Below, piece by piece: positions 24,266 to 33,553 of a stretch of 64,000 bases of DNA. The translations under genes were made by a program, and so were the position numbers. The notes beneath the pieces are model-generated. The model searched no databases. It saw only the letters and a list, made by a program, of their open reading frames with translations, and was not told where the DNA came from. The stretch is taken from positions 6,323,501 to 6,387,500 of the forward strand of contig NZ_CP108109.1 of the NCBI RefSeq assembly GCF_036199905.1. The letters are read 5' to 3'. The first letter of the stretch is position 1. Every line of letters starts with the position of its first letter. The DNA comes from Streptomyces sp. NBC_00223 (GTDB lineage: Bacteria; Actinomycetota; Actinomycetes; Streptomycetales; Streptomycetaceae).

Positions 24266-25726
24266 GTGACCACCACTGCCGCAGCCCCGTACGCGTTCTG
24301 GCCGGCCGGCCGCCCGGCCACCGGCGCGGACACCTTCGACGTGACCAGCCCGTGGGACGGCGCGCTCGTCGGCCGGGTGAGCGTGCCGACGGAAGGTCAG
24401 GTCGAGCAGGCCGTCGCGGCCGCCGCCGCGGCCAAGGACGCGTTCGCCGCGACCCCCGCGCACATCAGGGCCGCGGCCCTGGACCACGTGGCCCGGCGGC
24501 TCGCCGAGCGCACCGAGGAGCTGGCCCGGCTGATCACCGCCGAGAACGGCAAGCCCGTCAAGTGGGCGCGCGGCGAGGTCGGCCGGGCGGTCTCCGTCTT
24601 CCGCTGGGCCGCCGAGGAGGCCCGCCGCTTCAACGGGGGCGAGGCGCAGCGGCTCGACACCGACCCCGGCGGCGTCGGCCGGCTCGCCCTGACCCGCCGC
24701 TTCACCCGCGGACCCGTGCTCGGCATCGCGCCCTTCAACTTCCCGCTCAACCTGGTCGCCCACAAGGTCGCCCCGGCCCTCGCGGTCGGCGCGCCGATCA
24801 TCCTCAAGCCCGCGCCCGCGACCCCGCTGTCGGCGCTCGTGCTCGGCGAGATCCTGGCCGAGACCACCGGCCTGCCCGAGGGCGCCTGGAGCGTGCTGCC
24901 GGTGCCGAACGACCGGATGCCCGCGCTGGTCCAGGACCCGCGGCTGCCGGTGATCTCCTTCACCGGCTCCGACACGGTCGGCTACGCGATCATGGACTCG
25001 GTGCCGCGCAAGCACGTCACCCTGGAGCTCGGCGGCAACGCGGCCGCGGTCGTGCTGGCCGACTGGTCCTCCGAGCAGGACCTGGAGTGGGCGGCGACCC
25101 GTATCGCCACCTTCGCCAACTACCAGGGCGGCCAGTCCTGCATCTCCGTGCAGCGGGTCGTCGCGGACACCGCCGTCTACGACGCGCTCGCCGAGAAGAT
25201 CGTGGCCAAGGTGCGCGAGCAGGTCACCGGCGATCCCGGCGACGACCGCACCGACGTCGGCCCGCTGGTGAGCGAGGCCGCCGCCGAGCGGGTCGGGGCG
25301 TGGGTGGACGACGCCGTGGCCAAGGGCGCCAAGCTGCTGACCGGCGGGGTGCGCGACGGCGCCGCCTACGCGCCGACCGTGCTCGCGGACCTGCCCGCCG
25401 ACGCGATCCTGACGGGCGCCGAGGCATTCGGCCCGGTGCTCTCCCTGCACCGCGTCGAGGGCGCCGACGAGGCGTTCGCGGCCGTCAACGACTCGCGTTT
25501 CGGCTTGCAGGCAGGGGTGTTCACCCACGATCTGCAACTGGCGTTCCGGGCCCACCGCGCGCTGGAGGTCGGCGGGGTGGTCATCGGCGACGCGCCGTCG
25601 TACCGGGCCGACCAGATGCCGTACGGCGGGGTGAAGGACTCCGGCACCGGCCGTGAGGGCGTGCGGTACGCGATGGACGACTACACCTACGAGCGGGTGC
25701 TCGTCCTCACCGGCCTCGACCTCTGA
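24266..25726 (+). CDS. Aldehyde dehydrogenase family protein
   Basis: This 486-residue NAD(P)-dependent aldehyde dehydrogenase has catalytic Cys292 in NYQGGQSCISVQRV and general base Glu254 in LELGGNAAAV. GIAPFNFPLNLVAHKVAPALAVG forms part of the cofactor pocket. The ELGGN and GGQSC variants resemble the lactaldehyde/glyceraldehyde-3-phosphate (non-phosphorylating) subgroup more than GABA-pathway enzymes, but the substrate cannot be fixed from sequence. The C-terminus is YGGVKDSGTGREGVRYAMDDYTYERVLVL. It follows the PucR-type gene by 237 bp and may be its target. The start GTG has GAGAGGG upstream. A strong terminator follows at 25788. Confidence 0.88.
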   Translation: MTTTAAAPYAFWPAGRPATGADTFDVTSPWDGALVGRVSVPTEGQVEQAVAAAAAAKDAFAATPAHIRAAALDHVARRLAERTEELARLITAENGKPVKWARGEVGRAVSVFRWAAEEARRFNGGEAQRLDTDPGGVGRLALTRRFTRGPVLGIAPFNFPLNLVAHKVAPALAVGAPIILKPAPATPLSALVLGEILAETTGLPEGAWSVLPVPNDRMPALVQDPRLPVISFTGSDTVGYAIMDSVPRKHVTLELGGNAAAVVLADWSSEQDLEWAATRIATFANYQGGQSCISVQRVVADTAVYDALAEKIVAKVREQVTGDPGDDRTDVGPLVSEAAAERVGAWVDDAVAKGAKLLTGGVRDGAAYAPTVLADLPADAILTGAEAFGPVLSLHRVEGADEAFAAVNDSRFGLQAGVFTHDLQLAFRAHRALEVGGVVIGDAPSYRADQMPYGGVKDSGTGREGVRYAMDDYTYERVLVLTGLDL

Positions 25727-25787
25727 GCCGCCGGGGGCCGGCCTCTGCCGTCGGCGACCCGGCGGCTGAGCGCCGGCCTCCGAGCCA

Positions 25788-25818
25788 CCGGGCTGCTGAC
25801 GTACGGTCAGCAGCCCGG
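25788..25818 (+). terminator. Strong hairpin terminator after aldehyde dehydrogenase
   Basis: CCGGGCTGCTGAC pairs perfectly with GTCAGCAGCCCGG, 13 bp, around a 5-base loop, 61 bases after the stop. The following CAACTTCTCT is T-rich for this genome. It should end transcription before the acyl-CoA dehydrogenase promoter. Confidence 0.8.
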
Positions 25819-25907
25819 CCCAACTTCTCTGGTGGGATCACCGGATCTCGGGTAGTACGGACAAGTAGTACCGGTCGGTAGCCGTCCTACCCGGAGGTGA
25901 CGCAACC

Positions 25908-27830
25908 GTGTCCGCACCCGTCGCAGCACGCAAGGTCTCGGAGCGAGAAGCACGCCAGGTGGCGGAGGCCGCCAGGGAGCAGGACTGGCACAAGCCCAGC
26001 TTCGCCAAGGAACTCTTCCTCGGCCGCTTCCGCCTCGACCTGATCCACCCGCACCCGCTCCCCGCGCCCGAGGCCGTGGCGAAGGGCGAGGCGTTCCTCG
26101 GCCGGCTCCGCGACTTCTGCGAGACCCGGGTGGACGCGGCCCTGATCGAACGCGAGGCCCGTATCCCGGACGAGACGATCAGGGGCCTGAAGGAGATCGG
26201 CGCCTTCGGCATGAAGATCGACGAGCTGTACGGCGGCCTCGGCCTCACCCAGGTGTACTACAACAAGGCACTCGCCCTGGTCGGCAGCGTCAGCCCCGCG
26301 GTCGGCGCGCTGCTGTCGGCCCATCAGTCGATCGGCGTGCCGCAGCCGCTGAAGATGTTCGGCACCAAGGAGCAGAAGGAGAAGTTCCTGCCGCGCTGCG
26401 CCCGCACCGACATCAGCGCCTTCCTGCTCACCGAGCCGGACGTCGGCTCCGACCCGGCCCGGCTGGCCACCGCCGCCGTACCGGACGGCGACACGTATGT
26501 GCTCGACGGCGTCAAGCTGTGGACGACCAACGGCGTCGTGGCCGACCTCCTCGTGGTGATGGCCCGCGTCCCGAAGTCGGCGGGGCACCGCGGCGGCATC
26601 ACCGCCTTCGTGGTCGAGGCCGGGTCCGTCGGCATCACGGTGGAGAACCGCAACGCCTTCATGGGCCTGCGCGGCATCGAGAACGGCGTCACCCGCTTCC
26701 ACCGCGTCCGGGTGCCGGCCGCGAACCGGATCGGCCCCGAGGGCGCCGGGCTGAAGATCGCCCTGACCACCCTCAACACCGGCCGGCTCTCGCTGCCCGC
26801 CGGGTGCGTGGGCGCGGCCAAGTGGTGTCTGAAGATCGCCCGCGAGTGGTCGGTGGCCCGCGAGCAGTGGGGCAAGCCGATCGCCCGGCACGAGGCCGTC
26901 GGCGCCAAGATCGCCCGTATGGCCGCCACCACCTTCGCCCTGGAGGCGGTGCTCGACCTGTCCTCGCAGATGGCCGACGAGGACCGCAACGACATCCGGA
27001 TCGAGGCCGCGCTGGCCAAGCTCTACGGTTCCGAGGCGGCCTGGCTGATGGCCGACGACCTCGTGCAGATCCGCGGCGGCCGGGGCTTCGAGACCGCCGA
27101 CTCGCTGGCCGCCCGCGGCGAGCGCGCGGTGCCGGCCGAGCAGATGCTGCGCGACCTGCGGATCAACCGGATCTTCGAGGGCTCCACCGAGATCATGCAC
27201 CTGCTGATCGCCCGTGAGGCGGTCGACGCCCATCTGTCGGTGGCCGGTGACCTCATCGACCCCGACACCTCGCTCGGCGAGAAGGCCAGGGCGGGTGCCA
27301 AGGCCGGCGGGTTCTATGCCCGCTGGCTGCCCAAGCTCGTCGCCGGACCCGGCCAGCTTCCCCACTCCTACGCCGAGTTCGGTGAACTCGCCGGTCATCT
27401 GCGGTATGTCGAGCGGGCCGCCCGCAGGCTCGCCCGCAGCACCTTCTACGCGATGTCGCGCTGGCAGGGCCGGCTTGAGTCGAAGCAGAACTTCCTGGCC
27501 AGGATCGTCGACATCGGCGCCGAGCTGTTCGCGATGAGCGCGGCCTGCGTACGGGCCCAGCACCTCGCCGCGACCGGCGACCACGGGCGCGAGGCCCGGC
27601 TGCTCGCCGACACCTTCTGCCGGCAGGCCCGGGTCCGCGTCGACGAACTCTTCGCCCGGCTGTGGACCAACACCGACGGCCCCGACCGCAGGCTCGCCAA
27701 GGCGGTGCTCGACGGCTCGGTGACCTGGCTGGAGGCGGGCATTGTCGACCCCACCCGCGAGGGCCCCTGGATCGCCGACGCCGCCCCGGGGCCGAGCGCC
27801 CGGGACAACGTGCACCGGCCGGTGCGCTGA
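25908..27830 (+). CDS. Acyl-CoA dehydrogenase, large (very-long-chain type)
   Basis: The protein has 640 residues, far longer than the usual 380, with an extra C-terminal alpha-helical region (about 440-640) like VLCAD/ACAD9-type enzymes. It catalyses FAD-dependent alpha,beta-desaturation of acyl-CoA in fatty-acid oxidation. The FAD/substrate blocks are FLLTEPDVGSDPA and KLWTTNG, and the catalytic Glu lies in RIFEGSTEIMHLLIAREAV. It starts at GTG 25908 with a near-perfect GGAGGTGA. Upstream, GTAGTAC is repeated at 25852 and 25865, and TACCGGTCGGTA (25869-25880) resembles half of a TetR-type operator, so repression by a fatty-acyl-responsive TetR is possible but unproven. Confidence 0.9.
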   Translation: MSAPVAARKVSEREARQVAEAAREQDWHKPSFAKELFLGRFRLDLIHPHPLPAPEAVAKGEAFLGRLRDFCETRVDAALIEREARIPDETIRGLKEIGAFGMKIDELYGGLGLTQVYYNKALALVGSVSPAVGALLSAHQSIGVPQPLKMFGTKEQKEKFLPRCARTDISAFLLTEPDVGSDPARLATAAVPDGDTYVLDGVKLWTTNGVVADLLVVMARVPKSAGHRGGITAFVVEAGSVGITVENRNAFMGLRGIENGVTRFHRVRVPAANRIGPEGAGLKIALTTLNTGRLSLPAGCVGAAKWCLKIAREWSVAREQWGKPIARHEAVGAKIARMAATTFALEAVLDLSSQMADEDRNDIRIEAALAKLYGSEAAWLMADDLVQIRGGRGFETADSLAARGERAVPAEQMLRDLRINRIFEGSTEIMHLLIAREAVDAHLSVAGDLIDPDTSLGEKARAGAKAGGFYARWLPKLVAGPGQLPHSYAEFGELAGHLRYVERAARRLARSTFYAMSRWQGRLESKQNFLARIVDIGAELFAMSAACVRAQHLAATGDHGREARLLADTFCRQARVRVDELFARLWTNTDGPDRRLAKAVLDGSVTWLEAGIVDPTREGPWIADAAPGPSARDNVHRPVR

Positions 27831-27937
27831 TCCGCCGGGGCGCGCGCCACGCCGCTGAGCGGGCGCGCGGCAGGCTCCCGGCCCGGCCGTCCGGGGCAGT
27901 GCGTGAGAAACCGCCGCGGCAGGACAGAATGAAGTCC

Positions 27938-29188
27938 ATGACGGACGCTCTCGCAGACCCGCACTACCGCCCGCACGTCACGCCGGACCCCGGCGCGGGC
28001 CCCAGGACGGTCGTGATCCTCGGCTCCACCGGCTCGGTCGGCACCCAGGCCATCGACGTGGTGCTCCGCAACCCCGACCGCTTCAAGGTGGTCGCGATCT
28101 CCGCGGCGGGCAGCCGGGTCGGCCTGCTCGCCGAACAGGCGTACCTGCTCCGGGTGCACACGGTCGCGGTCGCGGACGAGGCCGCCGTCGGCCCGCTGCG
28201 CGCCGCGCTGGCCGGCCACTACGGCGGCGCCGAGCTGCCGGAGATCATCGCCGGACCGCAGGCCGCCACCCAGGCCGCGACCCTCGAGTGCCACTCGGTG
28301 CTCAACGGCATCACCGGCTCCATCGGCCTGCGGCCCACCCTGGCCGCCCTGGAGGCCGACCGGGTGCTGATCCTCGCCAACAAGGAGTCGCTGATCGTCG
28401 GCGGCCCGCTCGTGAAGGCCGTCGCCAGGCCCGGCCAGATCGTCCCCGTGGACTCCGAGCACTCCGCGCTGTTCCAGGCGATGCTGGGCGGCAGCCGGGC
28501 CGAGGTGCGCAGGCTGATCGTCACCGCCTCCGGCGGCCCCTTCCGCGGCCGTACCAAGGCCGAACTGGCCGGCGTGACGCCCGCCGACGCCCTGGCCCAC
28601 CCCACGTGGGACATGGGCCCGGTGATCACCGTCAACTCCGCGACCCTCGTCAACAAGGGGCTGGAGGTCATCGAGGCACATCTGCTGTACGACATCCCGT
28701 TCGACCGGATCGAGGTCGTCGTGCACCCGCAGTCGTACATCCACTCCATGGTCGAGTTCGCCGACGGGTCCACGCTCGCCCAGGCCAGCCCGCCCGACAT
28801 GCGGATGCCGATCGCCCTCGGGCTCGGCTGGCCGGACAGAGTGCCGGACGCCGCGCCCGCGTTCGACTGGTCGAAGGCGTCCACCTGGGAGTTCTTCCCG
28901 CTGGACGAAGCGGCCTTTCCCTCCGTCGCTCTGGCCCGGCATGTGGGTAGCCTCGGGGGCACCGCTCCCGCGGTGTTCAACGCGGCCAACGAGGAGTGCG
29001 TCGACGCCTTCCTCGCCGGCCGGCTGCCGTTCACCGGGATCGTGGACACCGTCGCCAAGGTCGTGGAGGAACACGGCACACCGCCGGCGGGAACTCGGCT
29101 GACGGTCGAGGACGTCCTCGAAGCGGAGACCTGGGCGCGCGCCCGGGCCAGGGAACTGGCACAAGCATCGGAGGTAGCAGGCGTATGA
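27938..29188 (+). CDS. dxr: 1-deoxy-D-xylulose 5-phosphate reductoisomerase
   Basis: The enzyme has about 416 residues and makes 2-C-methyl-D-erythritol 4-phosphate with NADPH in the MEP isoprenoid pathway. The NADPH loop is VILGSTGSVGTQA. The metal/substrate residues are in LANKESLIVGG and PVDSEHSALFQ (Asp, Ser, Glu), ASGGPFRG, and NSATLVNKGLEVIEAHLLY. VHPQSYIHSMVEF is also conserved. ATG 27938 (MTDALADPHYR) is preferred by family comparison; ATG 27929, with AGGA closer upstream, adds three residues. The stop overlaps the next ATG (ATGA), so the metalloprotease is translationally coupled. Confidence 0.95.
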   Translation: MTDALADPHYRPHVTPDPGAGPRTVVILGSTGSVGTQAIDVVLRNPDRFKVVAISAAGSRVGLLAEQAYLLRVHTVAVADEAAVGPLRAALAGHYGGAELPEIIAGPQAATQAATLECHSVLNGITGSIGLRPTLAALEADRVLILANKESLIVGGPLVKAVARPGQIVPVDSEHSALFQAMLGGSRAEVRRLIVTASGGPFRGRTKAELAGVTPADALAHPTWDMGPVITVNSATLVNKGLEVIEAHLLYDIPFDRIEVVVHPQSYIHSMVEFADGSTLAQASPPDMRMPIALGLGWPDRVPDAAPAFDWSKASTWEFFPLDEAAFPSVALARHVGSLGGTAPAVFNAANEECVDAFLAGRLPFTGIVDTVAKVVEEHGTPPAGTRLTVEDVLEAETWARARARELAQASEVAGV

Positions 29189-30501
29189 CGGCTCTCATGA
29201 CGATCCTCGGCATAGTCGTCTTCGCCGTGGGCCTGATGGTGTCCATCGCCTGGCACGAGCTGGGCCACCTGTCCACCGCCAAGCTCTTCAAGATCCGCGT
29301 GCCGCAGTACATGGTCGGCTTCGGCCCCACCATCTGGTCGCGGCGCAAGGGCGAGACCGAGTACGGCTTCAAGGCCGTGCCGCTCGGCGGCTACATCCGG
29401 ATGATCGGCATGTTCCCGCCCGGCGAGGACGGCAGGATCACCGCCCGTTCCACCTCGCCGTGGCGCGGCATGATCGAGGACGCCCGCTCGGCCGCGTACG
29501 AGGAGCTCCAGCCCGGCGACGAGACACGGATGTTCTACACGCGCAAGCCGTGGAAGCGCGTCATCGTGATGTTCGCCGGGCCCTTCATGAACCTGATCCT
29601 GGCCGTCGCGCTGGCGCTGACCGTCTTCATGGGCTTCGGCATCAACATGCGCACCACCGTCGTCGGCCAGGTCAGCGACTGTGTGATCTCCCAGGCCGAC
29701 ACCTCCAAGCGCAACGTGGAGAACCCGTGCCGCGCCGGTGACCCCATCGCCCCCGCGAAGATCGCCGGGCTCAAGGCGGGCGACAAGTTCGTGGAGTTCA
29801 ACGGCCGTCCGGTGCACGACTGGAACACCCTGTCGGAGGACATCCGCACGGGCGCGGGCCCGGCCACCGTCGTGGTCGAGCGCCACGGACAGCGGATCAC
29901 CCTGCACCCGACGATCACCACCAACACCGTCGCCAAGACCGACAGCGACGGCAACTACGTGGACGGCACGGTGAAGGCCGGCTTCCTCGGGTTCAGCCCC
30001 GCCACGCACATCCAGCCGCTGGGCCTGACCGATTCCTTCGGCCACATGGGCGACATGGCCCAGCAGGGCGTCAGCTCCCTGGTCAGCCTGCCCAGGCGGA
30101 TCCCCGACCTGTGGAACTCGGCCTTCAACGGCGCCCCCCGCAAGCAGGACTCGCCGATGGGCGTGGTCGGCGCGGCCAGGGTCGGCGGCGAGGTCTTCGC
30201 GCTCAAGGAGCCGGCCGTCGACCGGGTCGTGACGATGGTCATGCTGGTCGCGGGCTTCAACCTGTCGCTGTTCCTGTTCAACATGCTCCCGCTGCTGCCG
30301 CTCGACGGCGGCCACATCGCGGGCGCGGTGTGGGAGGCGGTCCGCCGCAAGACGGCGAAGGTCTTCCGCAAACCCGACCCCGGCCCCTTCGACGTGGCCA
30401 AGCTCATGCCGATCGCTTATGTCGTGGCCGGAATCTTTGTGTCCTTCACCTTGCTCGTGCTGATCGCCGATGTGGTCAACCCGGTCAAACTCAGTTCATG
30501 A
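29185..30501 (+). CDS. Site-2 intramembrane zinc metalloprotease (RseP/Rip-type, M50)
   Basis: The protease has 438 residues. The zinc motif HELGH is H24-E25-H28 inside the first membrane helix, and the second conserved motif is LFLFNMLPLLPLDGGHIAG near residue 375. A PDZ-like region sits between (about 170-260: AGLKAGDKFVEFNGRPVHDWNTL). These enzymes cut membrane-bound anti-sigma factors and other short membrane proteins. It is coupled to dxr by an ATGA overlap and followed by ispG; the dxr-protease-ispG order is conserved in actinobacteria. GGAGGTAG lies before the start. Confidence 0.94.
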   Translation: MTALMTILGIVVFAVGLMVSIAWHELGHLSTAKLFKIRVPQYMVGFGPTIWSRRKGETEYGFKAVPLGGYIRMIGMFPPGEDGRITARSTSPWRGMIEDARSAAYEELQPGDETRMFYTRKPWKRVIVMFAGPFMNLILAVALALTVFMGFGINMRTTVVGQVSDCVISQADTSKRNVENPCRAGDPIAPAKIAGLKAGDKFVEFNGRPVHDWNTLSEDIRTGAGPATVVVERHGQRITLHPTITTNTVAKTDSDGNYVDGTVKAGFLGFSPATHIQPLGLTDSFGHMGDMAQQGVSSLVSLPRRIPDLWNSAFNGAPRKQDSPMGVVGAARVGGEVFALKEPAVDRVVTMVMLVAGFNLSLFLFNMLPLLPLDGGHIAGAVWEAVRRKTAKVFRKPDPGPFDVAKLMPIAYVVAGIFVSFTLLVLIADVVNPVKLSS

Positions 30502-30509
30502 CATGCGGT

Positions 30510-30577
30510 ACGAGGTGAGACTCGTGGGCGGGGTGCCGTAACCTCGATGCCGGAGCCCGCCCACGACGGGACCTCGT
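30510..30577 (+). promoter_or_regulatory. Two-tier stem-loop between the protease gene and ispG
   Basis: An outer stem ACGAGGT/ACCTCGT (30510-30516 with 30571-30577) encloses an inner perfect 10-bp stem CGTGGGCGGG/CCCGCCCACG (30523-30532 with 30556-30565) and a 23-base loop. It begins 9 bases after the protease stop and ends 25 bases before ispG. It could be a terminator, an attenuator or a processing site that sets ispG expression apart. Confidence 0.4.
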
Positions 30578-30602
30578 TCCACACCTTGGGGATGCCACGC
30601 AG

Positions 30603-31757
<1,155 letters not shown>

Positions 31758-31834
31758 GCGAGAAGTACCGGCCGTCAGGATCCCCGCCGTCGGTGCCGTC
31801 GGTGCCGCCGACGCGCACCCCGGCGGGGCGGCCC

Positions 31835-31871
31835 GCGGCCGGGCCCGGGCCCGGCGCCGGGTTCCGGCCGC
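31835..31871 (+). terminator. Possible GC hairpin after ispG
   Basis: GCGGCCGG and CCGGCCGC pair across a highly G/C loop that can itself fold. The whole stretch 31770-31880 is low-complexity GC-rich, so the structure may be incidental. Confidence 0.25.
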
Positions 31872-32001
31872 CGGCCACCGCCGGGTTCCGGCCGCGTCAC
31901 GCGTACCGGTGCGGGGCCGCGGGGCACCGCGGCCGCCCGCGCGGTAGGGTGCCAGGGTCAATTCCCGCCGTCGCCCGCGGCCCGTACGGTGAGGCGTCCC
32001 C

Positions 32002-32844
32002 GTGTTGACCCACCCGACTGCCCGAGTCCTGGACCCCGGCGACCTCGACGCGGCCCTCGCACTGCTCGACCGCGACCCGGTCTCCAACGCCTTCGTCACC
32101 TCACGCGTGAGCATCGCCGGGCTCGACCCCTGGCGGCTCGGCGGCGAGATGTGGGGCTGGTACTCCGCCGGCAAGCTCACCTCGATGTGCTACGCGGGCG
32201 CCAACCTCGTACCCATCTGCGCCACCCCCGAGGCCGTACGCGCCTTCGCCGAGCGCGCCCGCCGGGCCGGCCGCCGCTGCTCGTCCATCGTCGGCCCCGC
32301 CGAGCCCACCGCCGATCTGTGGGCGCGGCTCGAACCGTACTGGGGGCCCGCCCGCGAGGTCCGCGCCCGTCAGCCGCTGATGACCACCCGCGCGCTGCCC
32401 GATGTCGCCCCCGACCCCGGGGTGCGCCGGGTGCGGCGGGACGAGATGGACGTGCTGATGCCGGCCTGCGTGGCGATGTTCACCGAGGAGGTCGGCGTCT
32501 CGCCGCTCGCCGGTGACGGCGGGCTGCTCTACCAGGCCCGGGTCGCCGAACTCGTCTCCGCCGGACGCGCGTTCGCCCGTATCGAGGACGGCGAGGTCGT
32601 CTTCAAGGCCGAGATCGGCGCCGTCACCCGGCACACCTGCCAGATCCAGGGCGTCTGGGTCGCGCCCTCCCACCGCGGCCGCGGTCTGTCGGAGACCGGC
32701 ATGGCCGCCGTGCTGCACTACGCGCTGCGCGATGTGGCCCCCGTCGTCAGCCTCTACGTCAACGACTTCAACACCCCCGCCCGCGCCGCCTACCGCCGGG
32801 TCGGCTTCACCGAGGTCGGCGCCTTCATGAGCGTGCTGTTCTGA
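32002..32844 (+). CDS. GNAT-family acetyltransferase with N-terminal DUF4081-like domain
   Basis: The protein has 280 residues in two parts. The N-terminal 120 residues (VLDPGDLDAALALLDRDPVSNAFVTSRVSIAGLDPWRLGGEMWGW) match the domain often fused to GNAT in actinobacteria. The C-terminal GNAT domain has IQGVWVAPSHRGRGLSETGMAAVLHYAL as its acetyl-CoA loop and SLYVNDFNTPARAAYRRVGFTEVG at the end. The substrate is unknown. It sits between ispG and proS, an arrangement I associate with Streptomyces. The start GTG is followed directly by TTG, and GGTGAGG lies upstream. Confidence 0.85.
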   Translation: MLTHPTARVLDPGDLDAALALLDRDPVSNAFVTSRVSIAGLDPWRLGGEMWGWYSAGKLTSMCYAGANLVPICATPEAVRAFAERARRAGRRCSSIVGPAEPTADLWARLEPYWGPAREVRARQPLMTTRALPDVAPDPGVRRVRRDEMDVLMPACVAMFTEEVGVSPLAGDGGLLYQARVAELVSAGRAFARIEDGEVVFKAEIGAVTRHTCQIQGVWVAPSHRGRGLSETGMAAVLHYALRDVAPVVSLYVNDFNTPARAAYRRVGFTEVGAFMSVLF

Positions 32845-32933
32845 GCCGCGGCCGCCGTCCGCGGGTCTTCGCGAGCGGCCGGAACAGGGTGCGTGGCGGG
32901 TGCCGCCGCCCGCTCCGGGTAAGGTCCCCCGAC

Positions 32934-33479
32934 ATGGAGAACGTGGTGGTCGGCCCGTGCGATCTCACCGCACACGTCGACGAAGCCCTTGCCGTCCAAG
33001 CGCTCGCCTTCGGCCTCGGGCCCGACGAGGTGATCATCCGCCGGCAGATCGTGCTGCGGCACCTGGCGTCCCCCGGGGCCCGGGCCCTGGCCGCGCACAC
33101 CGACGACGGCGCGATGGTCGGCTTCGTGTACGGGCAGCCCAACGACCGGGCGCACTGGTGGTCCAGCGTCGTACAGCCGTATGTGCGCGAGGCGGGCAAC
33201 GACGCCTGGCTCGACGACTCCTTCGTCATCACCGAACTGCATGTGCTGCCCGGCTTCCAGGGTCGCGGCATCGGCCGCCGGCTGATCACCGGCATCACCG
33301 ACACCGCGAGCGAGCCGCGCAGCATCCTGTCGGCGATCGACGGGGAGACCCCGGCCCGCCGGCTCTACCGTTCGCTGGGCTACCGGGACCTGGCCCGCCC
33401 GGTCCACTTCCCCAGCGCCCCCCGCCCGTACGCGGTGATGGGCGCGCCGCTGCCGCTGCCGCGCCGGACGGGCGAATAA
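32934..33479 (+). CDS. GNAT-family N-acetyltransferase
   Basis: The protein has 181 residues. VITELHVLPGFQGRGIGRRLITGITDTA is the acetyl-CoA binding block ([RQ]xxGxG), and ARRLYRSLGYRDLARP is the typical C-terminal strand-helix. WWSSVVQPYVREAGNDAWLDDSF may form part of the acceptor site. No substrate can be named. I chose ATG 32934, with AAGG upstream, over an earlier in-frame ATG whose extra 15 residues are Arg-rich and unlike the family. Confidence 0.85.
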   Translation: MENVVVGPCDLTAHVDEALAVQALAFGLGPDEVIIRRQIVLRHLASPGARALAAHTDDGAMVGFVYGQPNDRAHWWSSVVQPYVREAGNDAWLDDSFVITELHVLPGFQGRGIGRRLITGITDTASEPRSILSAIDGETPARRLYRSLGYRDLARPVHFPSAPRPYAVMGAPLPLPRRTGE

Positions 33480-33553
33480 CCGTTTCGGGTGCGCCCGGGC
33501 AGGTCGGTATCCTCGCCGGACCCTGGGCACCTAGAAACCTACGGAGAACCACC

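Noticed and set aside
22442..25555. Over 1000-codon open frame antisense to the PucR-type and aldehyde dehydrogenase genes
   Set aside because: No domain patterns, and both sense-strand genes have full conserved motifs. It is a GC-driven shadow.
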